64,000 nucleotides of DNA from Guadua angustifolia (Eukaryota > Streptophyta > Magnoliopsida > Poales > Poaceae): assembly GCA_036346375.1 (NCBI GenBank), contig JAYEVE010001024.1, positions 25,535-89,534 of the forward strand, read 5' to 3'. The position numbers and the translations under genes are program-made. The notes under the pieces are model-generated. The model was not told where the DNA came from and did no database searches. It saw only the letters and a list, made by a program, of their open reading frames with translations. Shown here piece after piece: positions 32,259 through 43,488 of this stretch. How positions within the stretch are numbered: position 1 is the first letter of the stretch; every line of letters starts with the position of its first letter.

Positions 32259-33532
32259 TTTATCAGTTCTATTCTTGATCAGAAAAACTCAATGCAGAAT
32301 CTTTTCACAAGCACACTGACCACACCTAATAAAAATAACACTAGAATCTGAGAACTAGGTCTAGGGTTTTGACAGGAAGGCGGGAAAGATTTAGGGTAAA
32401 CTTACTGAAGCTGAAGGAGAATCTTGCGTCGAATGCCAGATGAACACCATCGCTAAGATCCGATTAGGATTCTGCTTCGGTGCTGGAGAACGATTTTTCT
32501 AGCTTTGAGAGCTATTGCGCAAGAACAGAAGAGGCAATGGGAAATTTTGCCGAAGAGGGTAACTGCATTGAATGAGGGTAAAAGATTTTAGAGAATCTTG
32601 GCAACAGACGCCATTAAAGCAAGGTGGTTGAGGAAACCAAATGTATTGGTAAAGAAGTGGTGGGACCCAGTAAACAAGTTTGGGTAATTTCTCAGGGTCC
32701 CGAAATCAAGGATAGGTTTAGCAATAGATGAGCCCTAAAGCAATAGACAAGATTTTGAATGTATTTTTGAAACTGAGTTGAGAAGAAAAAGTTTTATAAA
32801 AAGATCAAATCCATTTGAACTTAGGCAAGAAAAGAGTTTCAGAAACATTTCCTCATATGTCAGACTTAATTTAATGAACGAAGTAGATTCTATCCTTTTT
32901 GTGCCAGACCAAATGACTTGAGAAATTTATCCAGCCACGGACTATTCATTTTGGTTCGTGACATAGAGTTTTTGTTCTGAAAGAACTTGAGTCCAAGACT
33001 TCCTATGTATGACGGACTAAATGTTTTGGTCCGTCATGCATAGACTTCCTGTATTAGATTGGTCTGTCACAAATAAGCTTTTGTCAGTACATACCAACTG
33101 ATTTTAGTCTATCATAAGAGTGTATTTCTAAAGATTGAAATTAATAGTTATAAATAAGATGAGAAATCAAACACAACAGCAAAAACATGAATTTGAAGAA
33201 TTGCATTTTTAGGAAATGTTTGAGTTAGTTTTCATATGAGCATTAGTATTTGCAACTTAAGCTCAGATGAGATACTCAAGTGCTGAATAGATAAGATTTT
33301 GAGTTTTACCACTAAGTTTTGAAAAGACATAGTTTCCACTAAGTTTTTTAGGTGAGATAAGATGGCAACACAGACAGATAAGGCTTTCAGCAGTATTTTC
33401 TCATTTTTAAGTTAACAAAAATTACAAAGATATCAATTTGAACTTAATTCAGCACTTTGTATTTATTTACACATACAGTGGGTATCAAGAAATGCATAGT
33501 GAGCAAACTTACTCCCCCTTAATGTGGTATCA
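32259..33532 (-). other. Copia spacer between pol and the env-like frame
   Basis: It is non-coding in all frames. It contains a PPT-like AAGGGGGAGT at about 33511-33520 right after the pol stop and one copy of the palindrome found repeatedly in the 5' LTR (33008-33042: tatgacggactaaa facing tttggtccgtca). Such a spacer, about 1.3 kb long, would hold splice or internal promoter signals for the env-like frame if it was ever expressed; I cannot point to one. Confidence 0.6.
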
Positions 33533-35109
33533 TCAAACAACATTTGAATAATCAATTATATTTAGTTCATTTCTCAATTTTGAGAATCTTGCCTCATCAA
33601 GAGGTTTGGTAAAAATATAAGCCAATTGGTTCTCAGTTCTTACATAACTAAGCACAATATCTCCTCTAGCAACATGCGATCACGAATAAAATGATGCCTG
33701 ATTTCAATGTGCTTAGTTCTAGAGTGTTGGACCGGATTGTTTGCTATTTTCACTGCACTTTCATTATCACACAATAGAGGCACACTATCAAATTTTATCC
33801 CAAAATCTTGAAATGTTTGTTTGATGAATAGAATTTGAGCACAAAGAACTACCGTGACTACATATTTAGCCGGCGCAGTGAAAAGTGCTACAGAATTTTG
33901 CTTTTTAGAACACCAAGAAACTAAAGATTTTCCAAGCAAATGACAACCCCCAGAGGTGCTCTTACGATCAATTTTGCAACCGGCATAATCAGAATCTGAA
34001 TAGCCGAGAAGCTCAAATGGAGCACCCTTGGGGTACCATAAACCAATATTAGAAGTAAACTTAAGATATCTAAATATTCCTTTTACAGCACTTAAGTGAA
34101 CTTCTTTAGGTGCAGCTTGAAATCTAGCACACATACATACACTAAACATGATATCAGGCCTAGATGCTGTCAAGTATAGTAAAGAGCCAATCATAGATCT
34201 AAAGAGTTTTTGATCAACAGACTTACCTCCCACATCTTGATCAAGATGTGTGTTTGTTGCCATGGGAGTCTTGATTGGCTTGCATTCTTCCATTTTGAAG
34301 CGCTTGAGGAGATCCTTGGTGTATTTTTCTTATGAAATGAAGGTTACTTTCTTCAATTGCTTAACTTGAAAACCAAGGAAGAATGTCAGCTCTCCTATCA
34401 TAGACATCTCAAATTCCTTGGCCATCATGTCACCATATTCTTTGCAAAGAGAATCATTAGTACATCCAAAAATGATATCATCTACATAGATTTGACAAAT
34501 CATTAATGTTCCATTGATGTCTTTTAGAAATAGAGTTGGATCAACCTTCCCAATTTTAAAGTTTTTAATTATCAGAAAGTCTCTAAGGTGTTCATACCAA
34601 GCTCTAGGAGCTTATTTTAGGCCATAGAGAGCTTTAGATAGCTTATAAACATGGTTAGGTAAGTTTGAATCTTCAAAACCAGGTGGTTGCTCAACATAAA
34701 CAGTTTCATCAATGAATCCATTAAGAAATGCACTTTTCACATCCATTTGAAAAAGAGTGATATTAAAATGAGTAGCAAAGGCAAGAAGGAACCGAATAGC
34801 TTCAAGGCGTGCAATAGGAGCATATGTCTCTCCATAATCCAGTCCTTCCACTTGAGTGAAGCCTTGAGCTACCAGTCTAGCTTTATTTCTTATTACCACT
34901 CCATTTTCATCTTGTTTGTTTTGGAACACCCATTTTGTACTAATGACATTATGATCCTTTGGGCGTTCTACCAAGCTCTAGACTCTGTTTCTTTCAAAAT
35001 TGTTGAGCTCTTCCTCCATAGCTATTATTCAATCAGCATCTTCTAGAGCTTCTTCTACAGTTTTAGATTCAACACAAGAAACAAAGGAGTAATGTTCACA
35101 AAAAGTGGC
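33533..35109 (-). pseudogene. Copia pol: reverse transcriptase and RNase H
   Basis: On the minus strand the RT begins near 35060 with EELNNF, then ISTKWVFQNK, KARLVAQGFTQ, YAPIARLEAIR, QMDVKSAFLNG and the catalytic YVDDIIFG near 34470-34494. RNase H follows with GYSDSDYAGC, KSTSGGCHLLG, CDNESAVKIA and RTKHIEIRHHF. The catalytic Asp residues are still present. In-frame stops lie at 35029-35031, 34978-34980, 34612-34614 and 34330-34332. A small indel near 33675 shifts the frame before the terminal ENQLAYIFTKPLD segment, which ends at a stop at 33533-33535. The product would copy element RNA in virus-like particles, but this copy is dead. Confidence 0.93.
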
Positions 35110-36630
35110 TTATCTAGAACGAGTTTGAACACCCTTACTGATTTCACCGATGATTAAGTCAGAGGGCTGAACCTTAACAATAGTATGATGACTTTTGATG
35201 ATGACTGGTCGATCTTGATCCTTTTCTTCCTCTTCTTCTTGAGTTCCAGCATGTGGTACCATTGACTGAGTAGGTGGTTCATCTTTGTCTTCCTTGGGCT
35301 TTATGTCACAAATTTCCATTTTTCTCATTGCTTGCACAAGCCCATCACCACCTACATCATCTAAATTCTCATGTTCACCTTGTGAGCCATTAGATTCATC
35401 AAATTTGACATCATAAGTCTCTTCTACTAAGCCAGTTGAATTGTTAAACACTCTATATGCTTTGGACTTAGAAGAATAACCTAACATGATGCCAGTATCA
35501 CATCTAGTCTGAAATTTACCCAAATGAGTTCTCTTTTTATAGATATATACTTTGCAACCAAAAATACGAAAGCATGATATATTTGGTTTTCTGCCAACTA
35601 ATAATTCATAAGGAGTTTTCTTAAGCAATCTATGAAGATATAGTCGGTTAACAGCATGGCAAGCAGTATTAATAGCCTCAGCCCAGAAAGCATTTGAAGT
35701 ATCATATTCATCTAACATTGACCTAGCCATTTCAATTAAGATTCTATTCTTTCTCTCAACTACACCATTTTGTTGAGGAGTATAAGTAGCTGAGAGTTCA
35801 TGCTTAATTCCAAGTTCATCACAATATTCGATTATATTAGTATTTACAAACTCAGACCCATTATCACTTCTTATTTTCTTGATGGGATAATCAAATTCAT
35901 TTTGGGCCCTTTTTGCAAAGGTTTTGAAAATTTTTCCAACTTCACTTTTATTAGGCAAAAAGAATACCCAAGTGAATCTGGAGAAATCATCAATAATAAC
36001 TAAACAGTATGAGTTACCACCAATGCTAGCGTATGAGGTAGGGCCAAAAACATCCATATGCAATAGCTCAAGTGGTCTAGAGGTGGACATGATACTTTTG
36101 GTAGGATGAGAATTGGCTACTTGCTTGCCTGCTTGACAAGCACTATACAGCCTATTCTTTTCAAATTTAACATCTTTCAAACCCACCACTAGCAAATTTT
36201 TGAAAAGCTTTTTGAGATTAGACATACCTACATGCCCAAGACGTCTGTGGCAAAGCCATCCAAGAGAAACTTTAGCCAACAGACAGGTCGAGATACATGA
36301 GGAGTTAGATTTGAAATCTACTAAGTAGAGATTTTGAAATCTAAACCCTTTAAAAATAAGCTTTTCATTTTTATCAAACACTGTTACCCCGTCAGTTGAG
36401 AAGTTACAATGAAATCCAAGATCACACAATTGAGCCACAGATAGTAGATTGAAATTCAAAGAGTCAACAAGAAGAACATTATCAATTGAGTGATCATTTG
36501 ATATAGCAATCTTACCAAACCCTTTTACCTTTCCCTTGCTATTGTCACCAAAAGTGATTTTGTGACTTGGATCATTTTCTCCTTCATTGTGGTGAACATT
36601 CTTGAGGTTCCGGTCATATGTTGGGTGCAT
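35110..36630 (-). pseudogene. Copia pol: GAG-pre-integrase and integrase
   Basis: The GAG-pre-integrase zinc region has HRRLGHVGM, but the C-x2-C pair reads Y-S-A-C, so the third zinc ligand is lost. The integrase core keeps its catalytic triad: Asp in MDVFGPTS, Asp in IRSDNGSEF and Glu in NGVVERKNR. The C-terminal region (YKKRTHLGKF, GIMLGYSSKSKAYRVFN) is intact and runs into the acidic linker ending QTRSR and a TAA stop at 35110-35112. The frame is the same as the RT frame downstream. Upstream, a frameshift near 36610 separates it from the protease. Confidence 0.93.
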
Positions 36631-37312
36631 CCACTGTCAATCACCCAATGTTGACCTCCACTCTTATAGTTTACCTGCAAGTTCATTTCTTGATTTTAGG
36701 TACCCAAATACTTTTGGGACCTTTGATGTTAGTTTCAATAATCTTAGATCTAAAAGGATTTAGCAGTATAGACTTAGGTACCCACACAGCCTTAAGTTTC
36801 TTATCAAGATTTGAGGGACCTATATATTTTACATTTATTTTGCCCCTAAAATTCTTAAACAACATATAATGAGCATCTAACATACAACTCCTATTTATTT
36901 TTGCATAAGGAGTATTTGCAAGAAAACAATTTCTGGATTCATGGTTTGATTTATGACAGTAGTAGCATTGAGTGCTCTTCTTGACAAAAACCTGTTTGGA
37001 TTTAAACAATCCATTTTGCTTGGGCAAATTGCTAGGTTTGTACCCTAAGCCCTTTTTGCCTAAGTTGGATCTCTGTTCAACAAGAATTTTGTCAAGAGTT
37101 GCACTGCTTAGAAAGCATTTTTCTAGACCTTTATCAAATTTGGCTATTTTGTCTTTTAGTTCTTTATTTTTAGTCTTAAGATCTTTAGCACAGGAAGCAT
37201 ATATGCAGTTATCATTACAAGTATTAAAAGAACCAGAAACCATAGTTTCATCTTTCAATAAATCACATGAAATTGATACATCATACAAGGAAACATGATC
37301 GGACCTGTTGGC
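36613..37312 (-). pseudogene. Copia gag C-terminus, second zinc knuckle and protease
   Basis: This continues gag beyond the LARD-3 insertion. A 201-residue frame (36683-37288) holds a helical segment, the CCHC-like knuckle CYYCHKSNHESRNC and basic residues. After a stop (36683-36685), a short stretch in another frame contains the protease active site DSGCTQHMT at about 36616-36645. The frame then shifts near 36610 into the integrase frame. The protease would mature Gag-Pol; the shift on both sides prevents this here. Confidence 0.85.
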
Positions 37313-40220
37313 TGTAACACCCCGGCGCCAAACGCACCGCGAATGCTACCCAAAAACCCTAAATGACGCTTACAACACTCCGGAACCATGCTGGTCCAAA
37401 GTGTCATCCATCAAGACCCAAGAAATAAAACTTGACAATGAAATCCAATTGAACAAATAACTCAACGAATGAAACACTAAACCTTTTACCATTACTAAAA
37501 AATTGAAATCGACCTTGAACCACTCTAAACCAGATTAAAGCTAAGTCACCGAAATTTACAAAATTTCGCATGACCTCTCTAGAACAGAGGGCATCCACTC
37601 GTGAGCAAAAAGAAACAATAGCGGTATAAGATATATCAACCACTCAAAATAGAAGGAAACATTCTAATGGTCCTTAGATAATCAATCAAATATCAAACCG
37701 GCACTTAACCAACAACACAACAACGATCTACACAATACTATCTCATTAGTTACAACCAGAATTAATCGAAATGATTGAATTGGTTGAAGGTGACTAAAGT
37801 CATGCACGTGCTCTACTCCCATCCCGGCGAGTCAGCTTCAAGGTACCTAAAACAAGAAACAACAAGCGTGAGTCTAAGACTCAGCAAAGTACACAAGCGT
37901 AACAATTCCAGTTTATCGTAAGTAAAACAAGAACTTGACCATAAGAGCAAGTAATACAAAGGAAGCAACATCCGGAAAATACGCATTTGTACCCATTTAA
38001 AACAAAACTTGACTAAACCAAAATTCATCGCAATCAAGTAATAAACTTGATAATAAAACCATTCAACGCCAAAGAAACATTACTTGACTTTAAATCCAAT
38101 GTCTCCCGACTTAACTATCCCTTGTTGCAACTCAAACCATTTTCATCAATTGAATTTGAGTTCATAACTCGACTTCACTCCACGATATTCATACAACATA
38201 ATTAGCAAGACAAGGAAATGCGCTAATTCATCAAATTCAATTCAATCTCCCCTTTTGGGTTGAGTCCACGAATCAACCTTCAATTACCACAATCACTATC
38301 CAAATGACACACCATTTACCACAACACTCATTATGAAAGATGCAATGCACATGAATGCTCATTTCCATGCACGTACCGGTACTGCCAGTGCCCACCCGTC
38401 GGTGTGCACCCTCACGTCCCTTCCATCCCGTAGATGGAAGGTGCCTACTCTTACTGTCTCGCTCCCATTCACCTCGATGAATGGGACTACGAGGTAGGAC
38501 TTTCGTGTTCACTACGTGTGAACACAGAGGCCCCTGATCGGCATGGGTCGCCTCTTCCATTATGAATGCACAAATGCAATTTTCATGAATGAAATGCAAC
38601 TTTTCATTCAATGCATACACAAACATACCATATCCACATACACACACAGCCAATTCTCACATTCCTAAGTCACTAGCGGTACTTGTACAAGCAGATTCAA
38701 CCGTAAGGCATGGCAACTCATGACAGCGTTTCTATCATGCAACCACATCCTACGGCCACCGAACCATATTCACACAATACACTTGCAGTTAAATGCTCAC
38801 GTATACTATCTTTATAAAGGACTTAACCGTTTGAACCAAACTCATGTTAGTCCCAATCACTCGAACAATCTACTCACTATAATCAACCTTACTAAAAGCT
38901 CGGTCTCACTTAGAGTTCATCTAATTAACAGAGCAACAATTAAACTAAGGAGCATCACATATGAACACACATCCACACTCAATAACACGGTGTACTTGCA
39001 TCAATTCCCTTAAACTTTTAATCATCATAGTCATTTTCATAAGAGGGAGCACTTTCTAGTTATAGCCAAGCAAGGCTTACCTCTTGCGTATGCATCGACA
39101 ATTACTTACGCTAAGAGCAAACAATCGTTTAATCTTCCTAGCCGCAATCTAGGGAATGCACTTGCCTTTAACTCTCGAGGAGCAAAGTGATTAGAGGCTA
39201 GACTCGCTCCTGGATTTACAACACCTGCAAATAATTACATACATCTCAAACCAAGCCAGAACAGCAACCACAATGCAAAAGACACCCTGAAACTGACTTT
39301 GCTCTCAACTCGGGTTGCTCAGGAGATAGTCAGTTTCGACACCTCATAAGAAATTCTATACTCATCCAAATCAAGTAAATGATAGCAGTTTCACAATCTA
39401 CACGAAATTTCCCACAACTTTCCAGGCAATGGAATATTCTAATTCGGAGTCTATATATTTCTAATCAACAGGTTAAGTTTCAGCTTCAGATTTCAGTAAT
39501 TTCAGAACAGCAAGCAGTAAAAAAGGCATAACTTTTAATTGGCTAATCGGATTTTAGTGTTCTTGTACTTCAATTAAAGGGGAAGGGATACTCTACAATT
39601 TCTTCTACAGCCAAAGATCCATTTGACCTCTCTAAGCATCCCAAAACCGCGCTACAAAAACATGAAGAAAACTGCTCGAAAACAGAACTTAGGGTTTCCC
39701 TCCAAAAACTAGTTTCCCTCCAAAAGAACTAACCCTAGAACCCTAGAACCACCTCTATCCTGGCTAGGGACTCCAGATGTGAGCTCCCAAGGAGTGCACA
39801 AGGGAAAACACTAACCATGGAGGGAGGCAAGGAAGGAGAGCTGCTGCCGCTCGGGCAAAGCAGGGAGGCGCCAGCTTGGAGGGAGTTGGGGAGGTCGCCG
39901 GAGCTGGCTCGCGGAGTTGAGGCAGGAGGAGGAGCCTTGCTCCTGGCTGTGCTGCTCACGAATGGGAGGAGGAGACTCCAAGAAGAAGCCCTTTCCTTTT
40001 GTTCGGACAGCACACAAGGAGAGAGAGAGGGCTGGTTTTGGAGTGAAGTGTGGGGCGGCTAGGTAGGAAGAGGTAGGAAAATTGGTACTTCACTCCCACA
40101 CAAATAAAAATTCAACCCTGTAGTTTCAGATGAGTCATCGACTCTCAAGGCGCCTCTGAGAAGAACCCACCCCGGACTGAAAAAAATATCCACCACCAGG
40201 AAAAGATATGTGATATTACA
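37313..40220 (-). repeat. LARD-3 left (3') LTR, 2908 bp
   Basis: It starts TGTAACACCCC next to TTGGC and ends TGATATTACA. The hairpin module is at about 38390-38524 and the GC-rich leader at about 39810-40070. In sequence it is closer to LARD-1 than to LARD-2 in the hairpin block. Confidence 0.9.
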
Positions 40221-43200
40221 ATCTCCTCCCCTTTAAGGAATTCGACCCCGAATTCGAAGAATGCCAACTCCAAAAACAAAGTCCACAAGGAACTTAACTT
40301 CTATGTAACTCAAATCACCCACGAAAAGACTCAAATGGATATGAACGATAAGCCAAAATTTCAAATCCAACTATTCACGAAAATAATTGGACTTAGCTCA
40401 ACTAAGTGCAACTTCTGACAAGAACTTTCTTAACCTTCATCCTTAATGCATCCACTTAAGGACTCAATCAAGTTAATTGATATGTTAGATCCTCATATCC
40501 ATCATATCATACTACTACCTCGAAATAATCTGATGTAACTCTAAAACATTTCCTTTGGTAATACCGGATATACCCTCCACTAGACCAATGAGAACATGGT
40601 TCCCAACTCTAAACTCAACTCTCGTTTCCTTTTTTTTATTTGAACTTCAATCTACTCTCTCATCTTAGACCCTTTTTTTTCAATTCATCTTATTCATGAC
40701 AGCAAAATGATACGAGACTTTTCATTCTAACATACCTCTAACTCATTCTCAACCAATCATTCATACCACCCTTATACCACTAACGTTCAACACCTAGCCC
40801 AAGCTAGGGTCGTAAATCATTTCCAAACCACGATTGGTTCTTTTCCTAAGAGGGTCTCGCCCTCATATTCTTTCACTCAAATATATCCAAGCCCATGAGT
40901 ATACTCCTCTATCACACTCAACAATTTCATAAACATTCCTATTCTTATCTCAAACTAGAATGCCAACAAATAGCAATTCTCTTTAGCCAGATGAACCACA
41001 TTCATCAACTTGAACCCAATACGCTACAAATTTACGTTGGAGAGAATCCAACAACATCCAAAGATCATTCCTCTTTTTTCTTTTTTTCTTAAGTCAAGTC
41101 ACAAAGGCAAATTCAAATCTCTTACATCTCATAAACCACTTTTCATCATTTTCAAATCAATGCGATAATGTTTGCATCGGGAGCACTCAAATTAAAAGAG
41201 ACTCCACACAACTCTTTGTGAAGTTCTCGACAACCAAACACAACTCAACTCGCTTTCACCAAAACCAAACCTCTCATTCTAACCAAAATCAACATTTTGA
41301 AAGAGAAAACCAATTCTCAGATCAAACACAAGAATCCAAAACCGCCACAATATCTCTCAAAGAGAAAGGGAAACTCAAAGCTCTTACATAGCATAGCCAA
41401 AATACCAAAAATTAATCATTCTTTCTTTCCATGCTAGCAAGCAAAGGAATTCTCGATTCCCTTTAACCACTCAATCCATACCCAACACATTAAAACCAAT
41501 GCACCAAGCTTTACCTCGGGAAAACTCCATTAAAAGAGAAAAACCGCACGAAACTTTATTGAGGCAACTCATTTTTTTCACAAAAACAAACATCAAGCCT
41601 TTACCAAGGCAAAACATCTCTTAGACAACCACAGATCACTTATGAAGTAATCATAAGTTCCATCCTTAGAAACACTCACAACACCATACATGCTTTTTCC
41701 AGTAAATTCAACTATAGACACAGTAAGGTCACAAATGAAGCGTTTAACTCAAGAGTTTCCAACACAACCCATTATATCTATTTGCTTCCTTTAAATACTG
41801 ATTCCAAAGCTAATTCAGGTTGCACATGAAAGAGCATGATCCACTCATATACTTTTGAGTGTAAACCCCCATATTCATAATATAAATTAAACAACTTAGC
41901 CAAAACCAAAGATTGGTATGATTCAACGAAGTACAATATTCCGGACTCCACCAATCGATTACTTCGAAAACTACTCATTTATCCTCATTTCCAATCATCA
42001 GAGTCAAGTCCCCAACTTGACAAAAATGCCACTTAATCAGGCAAGTTCTATTGCCCACTAATTAGGACGCCTTAACAAAAGGCACGCACTCCCAGAAGAT
42101 CATACAATCAATTGAATCCGTAAACCTTTAAAAGAATGTTCAACTCGAATCCCACCATTTCTCTCATTCCAAAGACTCTTAGCCATTAAAGATTTCATAT
42201 TCACCAAAAGTATCTGAAAAGCCCAATAGGTTTGAACATAAGTTGCAAAACCGGTCTTTCTCTAATTACCCTTTACTACTCATATAACCACCATTGGTTA
42301 TAATATCATCAAACCCTAACCAAGTCCATCTCATGACAATCAACAAGGAGAACCACGTTCTCACTTCTTCAAATTTCAACTAACTTATTAGTTAATTCAA
42401 CATAAGACGTGTGTCACCATTTTCTTTTGGTTTACTAACCATGACGAACCATCATTTATACAACTGTTTATTCCAGGCTTAAAACACATCTCTTCAACAT
42501 TTATCTTGGCGAAATCAACAATTACCTTCCGTACAATCCTAAGTCACATTTTCAACATCCCTAGTTCATTCAACCAATAAGTAATTCTAACCACTCAATA
42601 CAACCTCCACTAGGCATCTTTCATAAAAACGAAGCCCAGATAGACATTTGTCAAGGACAAATTTAACCTTTCATACACTCACTCCATATCCCTATACTTT
42701 GATTACACATCGATCAAGTCACTCCGTCAATCCACAATTTAATTGACTCAAGCAACATAAACCAACAACCCTCATGTCTTTACACCATAACCTTGCTATA
42801 CTAATTTGTCGCTTAGAAGATTCTAGACCTTCTCAATCGTTATCAATACTATCTTTTCAGGATCACAAATCTCGGAATTCCCATTAAATCCCATAACTCA
42901 CAACACCTTGCATAACTCTAGTCAACTTTCACTTTAGATCATTTACCATCTCGATTAATCATCTATACCACACAATAAATTAGGTTGTCTTTAAACAACC
43001 AACAAATCCACTTTAATGAGTAATCAAGAACCCACATCAACTAGAAGCGCTAACTACTCATCATACTCTTGACGTCTTAAACATCCTCGTGGGTCACATA
43101 CCCAACCTTTAAGGAAATCACAGCTCTTAAGCATGAATGAACACCGATAAACAGTTTCTTCTTTCCAGAAAAACCCAAACAGAAATTGCAAGAGAGCTCA

Positions 43201-43488
43201 ACTCTCAAATTCTCAAACTCTGGCATGCAAAAGATCTTCAACAAATCTCAAAAGAACGTTGTAACACAATACAACGATATCCCATCCTTCCTCATTGTGC
43301 ATCGAGTGTGTCAAATTTTAAATTAATTCGTCATTCTACATCAAGTTTTACTGTTATTGCCTTAGGGCCACATTTTAAAAGTTCAACCTAAACCATGTTT
43401 CTACCTTCACACAACAACATTTTTAATTCACTTTAGAATTACTCACTACATTCAGACACCACGGACTCAAGCTCGCTCGATACTAATC
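40221..43488 (-). mobile_element. LARD-3 interior with PPT and PBS, apparently non-coding
   Basis: The PPT (minus strand CCTTAAAGGGGAGGAGAT) occupies 40221-40238, followed by ggaattcgaccccgaattcg. The right end has a decayed PBS (minus strand TTAGTATCGAGCGAGC, about 43471-43486). The 3.2 kb between is AT-rich with no frame longer than about 85 codons and no protein motif. Confidence 0.78.
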
